Source: Tectiglobus sp039183375 | GTDB taxonomy: Bacteria > Pseudomonadota > Alphaproteobacteria > Rhizobiales > Hyphomicrobiaceae | Assembly: GCA_039183375.1 (NCBI GenBank) | Contig: JBCDBQ010000074.1 | Location: 1 to 17,920, forward strand | Length of the DNA stretch: 17,920 bases | Reading direction: 5' to 3' | Part shown: one piece after another, positions 1 to 7,766 of the stretch | Position numbering within the stretch: the first letter of the stretch is position 1 | Layout: every line of letters starts with the position of its first letter | Translations under genes and position numbers: made by a program | The notes under the pieces: generated by a model | Database searches by the model: none | Seen by the model: only the letters and a program-made list of their open reading frames with translations | What the model was told of the DNA's origin: nothing

Positions 1-255
1 CACCTGGCCATTCTCTACCCAACGCGTGCCGCGCTTGCTGATGCCCTGAAGCGCCTTATGCAGGCAGGCATCCAACTGGATGGTGCGAGCGATCATGGTG
101 TCAGTGAAGCACTCTATCTGAGCGACCCGGATGGCAACGGCATTGAACTCTATCGCGATCGAAACGAAGTCGAGTGGCCGCGTGCTGAAGACGGAAAGTT
201 GGCGATGACGACGCAGCCTCTTGATATCGAGACACTCCTGCGGGCCGCTGCCTAG
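1..255 (+). CDS. VOC-family (glyoxalase/extradiol dioxygenase-like) protein, 3' end only
   Basis: The reading frame is open from the first base of the window to a TAG at 253-255, so only the C-terminal 84 residues are present and the start lies upstream. The segment DGASDHGVSEALYLSDPDGNGIELYRDR is typical of the last beta-alpha-beta-beta-beta module of the vicinal oxygen chelate fold. The His of SDHG and the Glu of GIELY sit where metal ligands lie in glyoxalase I and in CatE-type catechol 2,3-dioxygenases. The spacing and the acidic tail after YRDR recall the Bacillus CatE/YfiE group, but substrate cannot be told from this fragment. A strong hairpin begins 18 bases after the stop. Family call is firm; enzymatic activity is inferred. 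Confidence 0.85.
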   Translation, partial: HLAILYPTRAALADALKRLMQAGIQLDGASDHGVSEALYLSDPDGNGIELYRDRNEVEWPRAEDGKLAMTTQPLDIETLLRAAA

Positions 256-273
256 TCCAACAACATCGAACCA

Positions 274-325
274 CTGCGCGACTTATCTGGCACATGTCGC
301 GCAGCAGCCGGACAGGCCGTGCCGG
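274..325 (+). other. Strong hairpin with possible pseudoknot after the VOC gene
   Basis: CTGCGCGAC at 274-282 is the perfect reverse complement of GTCGCGCAG at 296-304, with a 13-base loop. The loop segment 287-293 (CTGGCAC) can in turn pair with 319-325 (GTGCCGG), seven pairs including one G-T wobble, which gives an H-type pseudoknot arrangement. No T-run follows, so it is not a textbook intrinsic terminator. It lies in the 158-base gap between the VOC gene and the small membrane protein gene and could serve as a terminator, a 3' end stabiliser or a leader element. Function is unknown. Confidence 0.5.
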
Positions 326-413
326 TTCCACAATCAACTGTATTGAACTTGCCGACCAAACGAATACGATTAGCGTCAGTCAAACATTGCATTCGATGTC
401 ATAAGGACCGGCC

Positions 414-701
414 TTGGCAAGCACCGCAACTACAGTTCTGATCCTGGCCGCATTGTGGGTCCCGCCTGCATTGGCCGTGATTATCAATCGACTCGACCCA
501 GACATTGGCACAGCGCTCGGTGTGCCCTACGGCTTCCTCGCCGGGCTCTTACTGGCGATCATCGTCACAGGAGTTGTTGCCGCTCTCTCACAACGTTGGG
601 CGGCGCTTCGCCCGAGCTATATGATCGTGCTAGGCGGCGCCGCACTAAGCATAGGATTGCTGTTCCTCGCAGACCGCGGAGCACTCTCGGTAACGAGTTG
701 A
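414..701 (+). CDS. Small integral membrane protein, unknown function
   Basis: A 95-residue protein starting at TTG (414). AAGGA at 403-407, six bases upstream, is a good ribosome binding site and decides this start despite the rare codon. Three hydrophobic stretches are visible: about residues 5-24 (VLILAALWVPPALAVII), 41-61 (FLAGLLLAIIVTGVVAAL) and 70-87 (YMIVLGGAALSIGLLFLA). They are separated by a short acidic loop (NRLDPDIGTALG) and a basic loop (SQRWAALRPS). No family is recognised. It is transcribed in the same direction as the VOC gene but 158 bases away and behind a strong hairpin, so it may have its own promoter. It converges on the aldehyde dehydrogenase gene, whose end is 87 bases away. 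Confidence 0.6.
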   Translation: MASTATTVLILAALWVPPALAVIINRLDPDIGTALGVPYGFLAGLLLAIIVTGVVAALSQRWAALRPSYMIVLGGAALSIGLLFLADRGALSVTS

Positions 702-788
702 GCAATGTTAGCGCTGAGAGCGAGCTACGACAGCGCCCAATGCAGGTCCTTGTTGCTCCGAATTCCGATCAAACACAAACCAGCAGAG

Positions 789-2525
789 CTAGCCCAACAC
801 CGCACCAATGAGAATTCTTGGTAACTTGAGCAGGCTGGGTGAATGCTGAAACCGCGTGAGCAGTGGGCCCAGCTTGTGTTGTGTTTTATGGGTGATGAAG
901 TACGGCGGTCGCGGAAATGCCGTCATCTCTCCAGACAAAATGCTGCGCGGAAACGGACGCCAAGGCGCCTGGATCACGACACGTTCGATATTCTCCAGCA
1001 TCAGTGCGTTATGAACTGTGCCTATGCCGGATTGAATGTCTTCCAGCGTGTGGCCGGGAAACGCCCCCCACGGACAAGTTGGAGCATTGAAGGCTAGCCC
1101 GCACCATGTATTGACAGCGATTGTGCCATATCGCAGTTCCGCAATCATCTCCTCGAAGCGCTGTTGTCCGAGGTCAGCCAGCGTGCGCGGATGAATGAGA
1201 ATGTTCGCTCCAAGCGTTCCCGACAGCTTGTCGTTCGCGTACGCAATGGCCGAACGGAGATAGGTCTCAGCGTCGGGGTCATCAAGCTCCTTGGTCCCGA
1301 GTGCAGGCGCGAAGCACTCCTGGCTCATCTGCCATGCACCGTTGCCAAGCTTGCCAATCATCAGCGGCGGCGCACCGTTTGGACGCTCGACGTGCACAAC
1401 ATCTTGCGCATTCGCTGCAAATGCCGCCATACGATCGAGAGAGCCCGGATAATAGGCTGGCCGGCTATGAGCTCTGACCACTTCCCGAACGGCATCCATC
1501 AGCTGAGAGGACTTATCCCATGACTTCGGCAGGATGAGCGCCTGACAGGCGATACAGTTATGGCCTGAATTGTGCAGCTTCTGGCTTGCGATGTGCTCAG
1601 CCTGATATTTGATATCTGCCTCGCTCCAAGGGCCGGGAACAACGATGGTCGGACTGATCCCGCCCAACTCCGATGTGATGCGCTTCTCCATCCTGGGTTG
1701 GCCGGCAGCCCGAGCCTGCTCGGCTTCCGGTCCGACGCCCCAGACAATTGCGGCATGTGTCGCCGCCGAGCCCGTGACATGAATTTCATCGACCAATGCA
1801 TGGTCGCATAGGTAGGCTCCCGCTTCTGCATCTCCACATACAATGCGCAGAAATCCACGATCGACCAGAGGAGACAGAGCGGACTTGAGACAGTCGGTCA
1901 GATCTGCACTGATCGGGTTCATCTTCAGAATGACGACCTGATGTTCCAAAATGAGCTTGTGAAGCACATCAAGCGGTGCAATCGCCGAGATGTTCCCAGC
2001 GCCCAGAACCAACGCAATGCATCCATTGCGATCACTCAGTGGAACATTGTAGGCGCGTGCTGCATGTTGCGGGAGGTTATCGGCCGTCACTCCCGGGCGC
2101 ATCCAGGCTTCTGCCTTAACATCCGGCAGCGCAAGCTCATCCTTGAACGAGACGGGCAGAACGCGCACCGCGAGCTGGCCTGTCGCAAGTGATCGTGTCT
2201 TGACCCGCTCCAGATAAGCTTTGCCATCCAGTTGGGAAAGCGTGTCAATCAAAGCGTTCAGGCCGCACATGACGGCATAGGGACCAGACAGCCATTCCTC
2301 GCCTTCAAGGGGAGAGCCTACAGGAATTTGCTTGCCACGCGCTGCCGTCTCCACCCAATCATCTGCAACCGCGAGCAAGCTATCCTTCGTTGCCCGCAAC
2401 AATGCGATACGCTCTTCGACAGGCAGTTGCGCCCATACATGCTTTTGGTCACTGAGCTCACCAAGCGCTGTATCAAAAGCCTCCGCGGACCAATCATTGG
2501 CTCTGAAGATCTCTTGCTGGTTCAT
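789..2525 (-). CDS. NAD(P)-dependent aldehyde dehydrogenase family protein
   Basis: 578 residues from ATG at 2525 to TAG. Aldehyde dehydrogenase hallmarks are in order: the coenzyme-binding KMNPISA region (about 201-207), the glycine-rich TGSAAT loop (251-256), the general base Glu286 in SELGG (285-289) and the catalytic Cys324 in NSGHNCIACQ. The family oxidises aldehydes to acids with NAD(P)+ through a thiohemiacetal on this Cys. At 578 residues it exceeds the usual 480-500, mostly through an N-terminal region before the coenzyme domain (a long insert around residues 100-165) and a C-terminal extension rich in Pro and hydrophobics. The substrate cannot be predicted. The ribosome binding site is weak, and a GCTGGT/ACCAGC dyad lies 39-54 bases upstream of the start. 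Upstream on the same strand is the SnoaL-like gene, 208 bases away. Confidence 0.92.
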   Translation of the reverse strand: MNQQEIFRANDWSAEAFDTALGELSDQKHVWAQLPVEERIALLRATKDSLLAVADDWVETAARGKQIPVGSPLEGEEWLSGPYAVMCGLNALIDTLSQLDGKAYLERVKTRSLATGQLAVRVLPVSFKDELALPDVKAEAWMRPGVTADNLPQHAARAYNVPLSDRNGCIALVLGAGNISAIAPLDVLHKLILEHQVVILKMNPISADLTDCLKSALSPLVDRGFLRIVCGDAEAGAYLCDHALVDEIHVTGSAATHAAIVWGVGPEAEQARAAGQPRMEKRITSELGGISPTIVVPGPWSEADIKYQAEHIASQKLHNSGHNCIACQALILPKSWDKSSQLMDAVREVVRAHSRPAYYPGSLDRMAAFAANAQDVVHVERPNGAPPLMIGKLGNGAWQMSQECFAPALGTKELDDPDAETYLRSAIAYANDKLSGTLGANILIHPRTLADLGQQRFEEMIAELRYGTIAVNTWCGLAFNAPTCPWGAFPGHTLEDIQSGIGTVHNALMLENIERVVIQAPWRPFPRSILSGEMTAFPRPPYFITHKTQHKLGPLLTRFQHSPSLLKLPRILIGAVLG

Positions 2526-2563
2526 GCCGCGGTTCTCTGCTTGTTGAACGAGTTTGGCAGGGC

Positions 2564-2579
2564 GCTGGTCTGAACCAGC
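2564..2579. promoter_or_regulatory. Short perfect dyad upstream of the aldehyde dehydrogenase gene
   Basis: GCTGGT (2564-2569) and ACCAGC (2574-2579) are perfect reverse complements around a 4-base loop. The dyad lies 39-54 bases before the aldehyde dehydrogenase start, within its leader or promoter region. Almost the same arms occur after the DNA polymerase gene (5550-5576). It may be an operator or an RNA hairpin; a chance dyad cannot be excluded. The rest of the 208-base gap (2526-2733) shows only a weaker AACGC/GCGTT dyad at 2657-2676 next to an A-run. Confidence 0.35.
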
Positions 2580-2733
2580 TGCTACGCGTGCTGCCGATCA
2601 ATAGGTGGTGCGGTCCTGGCCTTGGTATTTACGTGATGCTATTGAGGTCAGGAAACAACGCGATTGCATCAGCGTTAAGAAAAATCGAGCTGCATCTTAC
2701 TTTGGCCTGCACGCGACCTTCGCAGATGACCGA

Positions 2734-3129
2734 TCAAACTGAGCTAACCTGCCCGAGATTATGTCGAAATTGTACGCCCCAGTGCCCTCCCTGACAGGTC
2801 ACGATCCAGATGGCCTGATACGATCCATCATCGCGGCCCGACGTATCCAGTCGGCGAAAGTGTACTTTAAACACGGCTGATGACTGAGATTGGGCGACCT
2901 CTTCCACTTGATCAAATTCGGTGCGCAACCAGTCCGGATCCGTCTCAAGAATGATCTCCCAGGGAGGTTTTGCGCTCACACCCACTTCAGCAGCGTCGTC
3001 TATAGTGAGCGCTACACCGTTGTAGTTTTGGTAGGTAAAAGGATAGTTCATAGTCTCGCGATAGGCGGCAAGATCGCGATCATTGATTGCCTCGGCATGG
3101 CGCTGCAATGCGTTCTCAGCTTCCGCCAT
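2734..3129 (-). CDS. SnoaL/NTF2-like fold protein, function unknown
   Basis: 131 residues from ATG at 3129, with a good AAGGGA ribosome binding site seven bases upstream. The N-terminal helix AENALQRHAEAINDRDLAAYRETMNYPFTYQN is the usual opening of NTF2-superfamily small proteins (SnoaL-like/DUF4440 type). The beta-rich second half, with paired strands ending SYQAIWIVTCQGGHWGVQFRHN, fits the curved sheet of that fold. Such proteins are small isomerases, hydrolases or ligand binders; no catalytic residues can be assigned here, and His and Asp residues at the pocket are only suggestive. It is divergent from the DNA polymerase gene across 105 bases. The fold call is by pattern; the function is unknown. 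Confidence 0.72.
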   Translation of the reverse strand: MAEAENALQRHAEAINDRDLAAYRETMNYPFTYQNYNGVALTIDDAAEVGVSAKPPWEIILETDPDWLRTEFDQVEEVAQSQSSAVFKVHFRRLDTSGRDDGSYQAIWIVTCQGGHWGVQFRHNLGQVSSV

Positions 3130-3234
3130 CTAACATTCCCTTCTCTTATCCTCACCCTCGCGGCGTTCCCCTGATTATCAATTCAGAGTACGCCGGACTG
3201 CCAATTCGCACGGTTTTCGATTAAACTGAGCATC

Positions 3235-5547
3235 ATGGATCATACCATAACAGGTTATCTGCTGACACGCGGCTGGCGCGATACACCGGGCGGAATTGAG
3301 CTGACCTTTTGGTGCGCCAGTACCGATGGCCCGGTTCGTCTTGTTGTCGAAGACCAAGAAGCTGTTTGTTTCATCAAGCGAACGCAAGACTTGCCACTGC
3401 CAAATGGCGGGCGCAGACAGCCAAGAGACTTGAAGCTACTCGATGGCAGCCCGGCTGATGCTCTTTATTTTCGCAATCAGCGGACCCTTCAATCCATCCG
3501 ACAGTCGGATGTCCTGCTCGCAGAATCTGACGTCAAGCCATCGGATCGCTACTTGATGGAGCGCTTTATTGCCACCGGCATTGAGGCTGTCGGACCAATC
3601 GCCCAGCAGGGTGGTGTTCGCACCATGGTCAATCCACAGCTTCGCAAAGCTGATGTAGAACCGCAATTACGCGCGCTATCCCTCGACATCGAAACAAGAG
3701 GCAACTCGGATCAGCTCTATTCCGTTGCCGGTGCTTTGATGTCGACGCTGTCAGGCAAGCCCGAGGCCGCTGTCTTTATGATTGGCCAGGGCGACGACGA
3801 GGTGCGCGACGGCTACACCTTACATTTCCACTCGGACGAGCGCAGACTTCTCGCAGCGTTTTTCGATTGGTTACACCGCGTTGACCCCGACCTGATCATT
3901 GGATGGAGCGTTGTCAATTTCGACCTCACATTCCTCGATCGCAAGTGCCAGGCACTGGGGATCCCTTTCGCCATGGGCCGTGGTGGCGAGCGCGCGCACA
4001 TTCTGCAACCCGGCAGCCCGGGACAACCGCGCATCGCCCGCATACCAGGGCGCGGTGTACTCGACGGTGTTGATTTGCTCAAGGCTGGCTTCTGGGCCTT
4101 TGAAAGCTTCTCTCTGGACAACGTTGCCCATGAACTGCTTGGCACCGGAAAACTCATCACGACGGAACAAAACAAAGTCGCAGAAATCAATCGACAATTT
4201 CGCGAAGACAAGCGCCAATTGGCCGACTACAACATGCGCGACTGCACCCTCGTCAATGAGATCTTTATCAAGGCCGATCTCATTCCATTTGCGGTGCAAC
4301 GCGCCAACCTGACAGGCCTTGCCATTGATCGCTTAGGCGGCTCGGTAGCTGCGCTTGACAATCTCTACTTGCCGCGCCTGCATCGCCATGGCTTTGTTGC
4401 ACCAGACGTTCGCACGGAAGCCGGTGGACTGGGAAGCCCCGGTGGATATGTGCTCGACTCCAAGCCGGGGCTCTACGACAACGTCCTCGTGCTTGACTTC
4501 AAAAGCCTATATCCCAGCATTATCCGCACATTCTTCATTGATCCGATGGGCCTCGAACAACCTGGCGACAATCCTGTGCCCGGATTTCACGATGCCACTT
4601 TCTCACGCGAGCACCACATTCTTCCCGGGCTCATTGAAGAACTCTGGAAAGCGCGCGACGCCGCAAAACGCGCCAAAGATGCACCGCTCTCACAGGCGAT
4701 CAAAATCATTATGAATTCGTTCTACGGTGTTCTTGGATCAAGTGGTTGCCGTTTCCACTCACAAAAACTGGCCTCCAGCATTACGCGCCGCGGCCACGAG
4801 ATCATAACGCAATCACGCGATTGGATCGAAGCACAAGGCTACCAAGTCATTTATGGCGATACAGACTCGCTGTTCATTTTGCTCGGGTCATCGCACAACG
4901 ATGACAGCGCCCAGCGCATTGGCCGCCGGCTCATGACGGACTTGAACGCTTGGTGGACACGGGAGCTCGAAGAAAGGTACGCCATCGACTGTCACTTAGA
5001 GGTTGAGTTTGAAACGCACTTCCGAAGATTCCTCATGCCAACCGTTCGTGGCATGCAAACTGGAAGCAAGAAGCGCTACGCTGGAATGGTTGTCGGCACT
5101 GATGGCGAACTCGAACTTATTGTAAAAGGCCTTGAAGCAGCTCGATCCGACTGGACACCGCTTGCGCGCAATTTTCAACGTGAACTCTACCAGCGCGTCT
5201 TCCTGAACCAGCCGGTCGATGAGTTCGTACGCGCCACAGCCGAAGCGCTCCGTGCCGGTGAACTCGACGAGGATTTGGTTTATCGCAAGCGCCTGCGCCG
5301 ACGTCTGGAAGACTATAAGCGCAACGTTCCCCCGCACGTGCAAGCAGCCAGAAAACTGAATAGCCACGGCAACGTCGTTCGCTATGTCATGACATCCAAC
5401 GGACCGGAACCCGTGGCTGCCTTAAACTCGGCTCCGGATTATCAGCACTACCTGGACAAACAGCTTGCACCAGCAGCAGACAGCATTCTGCAGTTTCTCA
5501 ACACCAGTTTCAGAGATCTCACCGACCAACAGATGCAGATGTTCTGA
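3235..5547 (+). CDS. polB: DNA polymerase II, family B
   Basis: 770 residues, close to the 783 of Escherichia coli Pol II, from ATG at 3235 to TGA. The proofreading 3'-5' exonuclease comes first: Exo I LSLDIETRG with Asp151 and Glu153, Exo II VNFDLTFLDRKC, Exo III YNMRDCTLV. The polymerase domain follows: motif A LDFKSLYPSIIRTF with catalytic Asp421, motif B KIIMNSFYG (Lys490, Tyr497), and motif C YGDTDSLF with Asp542 and Asp544. All metal-binding residues are present, so an active replicative-repair or translesion polymerase is expected. In enterobacteria this gene is SOS-regulated, but I found no alphaproteobacterial LexA box (GTTC-N7-GTTC) in the 105-base upstream gap. The ribosome binding site is weak. 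Downstream, a dyad separates it from a convergent gene 31 bases away. Confidence 0.96.
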   Translation: MDHTITGYLLTRGWRDTPGGIELTFWCASTDGPVRLVVEDQEAVCFIKRTQDLPLPNGGRRQPRDLKLLDGSPADALYFRNQRTLQSIRQSDVLLAESDVKPSDRYLMERFIATGIEAVGPIAQQGGVRTMVNPQLRKADVEPQLRALSLDIETRGNSDQLYSVAGALMSTLSGKPEAAVFMIGQGDDEVRDGYTLHFHSDERRLLAAFFDWLHRVDPDLIIGWSVVNFDLTFLDRKCQALGIPFAMGRGGERAHILQPGSPGQPRIARIPGRGVLDGVDLLKAGFWAFESFSLDNVAHELLGTGKLITTEQNKVAEINRQFREDKRQLADYNMRDCTLVNEIFIKADLIPFAVQRANLTGLAIDRLGGSVAALDNLYLPRLHRHGFVAPDVRTEAGGLGSPGGYVLDSKPGLYDNVLVLDFKSLYPSIIRTFFIDPMGLEQPGDNPVPGFHDATFSREHHILPGLIEELWKARDAAKRAKDAPLSQAIKIIMNSFYGVLGSSGCRFHSQKLASSITRRGHEIITQSRDWIEAQGYQVIYGDTDSLFILLGSSHNDDSAQRIGRRLMTDLNAWWTRELEERYAIDCHLEVEFETHFRRFLMPTVRGMQTGSKKRYAGMVVGTDGELELIVKGLEAARSDWTPLARNFQRELYQRVFLNQPVDEFVRATAEALRAGELDEDLVYRKRLRRRLEDYKRNVPPHVQAARKLNSHGNVVRYVMTSNGPEPVAALNSAPDYQHYLDKQLAPAADSILQFLNTSFRDLTDQQMQMF

Positions 5548-5549
5548 AC

Positions 5550-5576
5550 GGCGCTGGTAGATGTGGAACCAGCTCC
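5550..5576. terminator. Dyad between convergent genes, possible bidirectional terminator
   Basis: GGCGCTGGT (5550-5558) and ACCAGCTCC (5568-5576) pair at eight of nine positions, including a perfect six-base core, around a 9-base loop. It fills most of the 31-base gap between the convergent polB gene and the carboxymuconolactone-decarboxylase-like gene. There is no clear T-run on either side, so intrinsic termination is uncertain. Confidence 0.4.
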
Positions 5577-5578
5577 AC

Positions 5579-6151
5579 TCACCTGCTCTTCTTTGCAACC
5601 CATTCCTTGACGTTGTCGACAACGGCGCCGCCAATCGGAGGATCCTCTTCTACACCGAGAGTCTCCGTCACGCGCGCCAGCATAATGTAGTAACCCGCCA
5701 TCAAAATGAGTTCGACAACCTCACGCTCCGAAAGATGTCGTCGCGCAGCCTCGAGCGTTTCCTGCGATGCGCGCACATCGACAACCACCTCTCGCGTCAA
5801 CTTCAGAGCAAACTTTTCAAGGTCGTTGAAGCAGGCCGCATCGTCATCGCCACGTTCAATAGCATCGATCTGCTCCTGAGTGCCTCCGAGATCCAGGGCT
5901 ATCGGGACGTGTTGCACATACTCATATCTGCCGCCTTCAAGATTAACCGCATGCAGCAGACATAACTCGCGCAACAATGGATCAAGCTTTGTTTTACCGA
6001 GAATGGCACCACCCAGTTTCATCACCGGCTTGAGACAGGTATCGGCATGCGAGATCATGTCAAAGATCCTGATCTTGGCAGGCAGTCGCCCAAGCATTTC
6101 GCGCGCTTCATCCGAGAGCACGTCAGGTTCGGGATAGGGTATGCGTGCCAT
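5579..6151 (-). CDS. Carboxymuconolactone decarboxylase/AhpD-like family protein
   Basis: 190 residues from ATG at 6151, preceded by an excellent AAAGAGGAG ribosome binding site six bases upstream. The all-helical CMD signature is clear: LLRELCLLHAVNLEGGRYEYVQHVPIAL (about 59-86), with Glu77 and His81 where the family keeps its proton-relay residues, then FALKLTREVV and a C-terminal LSEREVVELILMAGYYIMLARVTETLGV. The CxxC peroxidatic pair of true AhpD is missing, so alkylhydroperoxidase activity is unlikely. The Y-E-Y-V-Q-H form is typical of CMD relatives of unassigned function, some linked to aromatic-ring catabolism. It would be the last gene of the minus-strand cluster that starts with the arginase-like gene, 67 bases after the YrdC-like gene. 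Confidence 0.88.
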   Translation of the reverse strand: MARIPYPEPDVLSDEAREMLGRLPAKIRIFDMISHADTCLKPVMKLGGAILGKTKLDPLLRELCLLHAVNLEGGRYEYVQHVPIALDLGGTQEQIDAIERGDDDAACFNDLEKFALKLTREVVVDVRASQETLEAARRHLSEREVVELILMAGYYIMLARVTETLGVEEDPPIGGAVVDNVKEWVAKKSR

Positions 6152-6218
6152 AGACGGCTCCTCTTTCTCAATTGATCACGATTGCTGACCTGCAAATCAG
6201 AACTATACGCCAACCGGG

Positions 6219-6938
6219 CTAACCGCGTGCTGCCCCGCGGATCAGCTCGTCGCGCGTTGCTGGCTTGTCAGGCAGCTCAATTCTGAAATGGCGCTTCAGA
6301 ATATCCTGAATGACAAGGTAGTTGACACCAAAGCGATGCACTTCGAGGGTCACGAGATCAATGATCGTACTCGATATCTGTTCCGAATTGTGGAGCGGTA
6401 CAAGCCCGTAGTCGATCTCGATCGCAGCTGCGTCTCGTACGACCTGCTCGACGTCCTGCAAGCGAAACTTACTTCCCGTGAGCGAAGCGTTGGCCGACGA
6501 CCCAAGCACCGGAAACTGATGCTGCCATGCCAAATCGGCAAGCGCATTGTGCAGCTTGCCCGCATTGAGCAGGATATCCATGGTGCCGTTCTTGGTTGAC
6601 CTTTCGATGCATCGTGGATCGATGGTGGCGAGATACCCATGGTCCGCGTGATACGGCCCAACAACCGACATAGCCAGATCGTAGTCGACGACGACGGCCT
6701 CAGCGATCTCGCGTGCTCGATTATCGACATCAAGCACCTCACTCATCATCTCGAAGTTGCCCAGCGAACCGCACGGCTTCGAGAAGCTACGCCCCTTGGC
6801 TTCATATGTCCGATCGATCGCCTCAATGGTCTGCGCAGCGACCGTGTAGGCAACATCTAGCGGGATAAGCGCGACACCGCCGGCCTGCATGGCATCCCAG
6901 ATCCGTTGTGCATCAACTTCGATATCTATGACAGCCAA
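6219..6938 (-). CDS. Divergent Sua5/YciO/YrdC-domain protein
   Basis: 239 residues starting at TTG (6938). AGGGG seven bases upstream and an in-frame stop just beyond support this start. Recognisable YrdC elements are GGVALIPLD (20-28), AKGRSFSKP (47-55), LGSSANASLTG (145-155) and SSTIIDL (189-195). The family includes TsaC/Sua5, which makes threonylcarbamoyl-AMP for tRNA t6A, and relatives of unknown role. The usual PTDTxYGL motif is PLDVAYTV here and the KRP motif is altered, so this is probably a paralogue and not the housekeeping TsaC. It sits 34 bases downstream of the SGNH hydrolase gene in a minus-strand cluster with metabolic genes. Domain call good; reaction unknown. Confidence 0.78.
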   Translation of the reverse strand: MAVIDIEVDAQRIWDAMQAGGVALIPLDVAYTVAAQTIEAIDRTYEAKGRSFSKPCGSLGNFEMMSEVLDVDNRAREIAEAVVVDYDLAMSVVGPYHADHGYLATIDPRCIERSTKNGTMDILLNAGKLHNALADLAWQHQFPVLGSSANASLTGSKFRLQDVEQVVRDAAAIEIDYGLVPLHNSEQISSTIIDLVTLEVHRFGVNYLVIQDILKRHFRIELPDKPATRDELIRGAARG

Positions 6939-6972
6939 ACCAATCCCCTATTCTGTTGATCAACCAAATTGC

Positions 6973-7764
6973 CTAAGGCTTACAGTGTGGGGCCGCTGGC
7001 ATTTCACCCTGATCAAGCGCGTCACCTATAGCTTTTGTCCATAGACGGTAGCCGTCACGATTCATATGTAATCTATCGCCCAGGAAAATATTTTTTGGCC
7101 GACCGCCCTCCAACATCAGTGAGGCCACATCGACATACACCAAGTCCGAACGCTGCGCGGCCAACCTTCTGATCAGAGCATTGGCTTCTTTTTGTCTAGT
7201 GTGCTTGTCCCAATGATAGACTGTCGGTTTGATCGAGATAAAGTAGACGGGTGTCACGCCAAAGGTCTCTGTCTTGCGCTTGAGAAATGCTTGCAGAGCC
7301 TTCACGACGTTATCAGGAGAACGCCCCCAGGCAATATCATTCTCGCCCGCGTACAAAACAATCTCTCGAGGGCGATGGGGCGTAATCAGCTGATCAAAGT
7401 ACTGCAAGACATCTGTGAGCTGGGCCCCACCAAAGCCACGCCGGACAACATTTCGCTGCGGCAGGTCACGCTTTAGGCTTGTCCAAAGGCGAATGCTGGA
7501 AGATCCCACAAAGAGTGTCCGACAAGGTATCGGTCGAACAGCTTTGTCCATTTGCAGGAATACCTGGATTTCTGACCAGAACGGCCTCTTCTTAAGTTTC
7601 TGAGCAAACGCCGGCTGCACGGACCAAGCGCCAATCAGAAGACATGCGAGAATAGACCAATGCGTAAGACCGGCAGCTATCATGCTGGGCCGGCCTGCAT
7701 GCGTCACTGCGCGAACCGAAGCTTTGTCCAGCTTCGTCGCATTCGCGGCGTACGACGGAAACAT
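6973..7764 (-). CDS. Exported SGNH/GDSL-type hydrolase
   Basis: 263 residues from ATG at 7764. This start is preferred because GAGGGG lies nine bases upstream; an in-frame TTG at 7770 would overlap the upstream stop as TTGA but leaves only three bases after GAGGGG. The SGNH blocks are in order: Ser89 in FVGSSSIRLW (block I, GSS for GDS), Gly112 in RGFGG (block II), Asn142 in AGENDIAWG (block III), and Asp230 and His233 in GDRLHMNRDGY (block V). A signal-peptide-like hydrophobic segment ends WSVQPAFAQ (about residues 33-55) after an unusually long basic N-region, so export is expected; ATG at 7683 would give a shorter leader. Such enzymes are esterases, lipases or acyl/acetyl hydrolases. Substrate unknown. 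Probably cotranscribed with the arginase-like gene. Confidence 0.85.
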   Translation of the reverse strand: MFPSYAANATKLDKASVRAVTHAGRPSMIAAGLTHWSILACLLIGAWSVQPAFAQKLKKRPFWSEIQVFLQMDKAVRPIPCRTLFVGSSSIRLWTSLKRDLPQRNVVRRGFGGAQLTDVLQYFDQLITPHRPREIVLYAGENDIAWGRSPDNVVKALQAFLKRKTETFGVTPVYFISIKPTVYHWDKHTRQKEANALIRRLAAQRSDLVYVDVASLMLEGGRPKNIFLGDRLHMNRDGYRLWTKAIGDALDQGEMPAAPHCKP

Positions 7765-7766
7765 CC

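Noticed and set aside
3813..5367. Several 120-140-residue open frames antisense or out of frame inside polB
   Set aside because: The polB frame carries all catalytic motifs; the others are low-complexity shadows rich in Arg, Ser and Cys.
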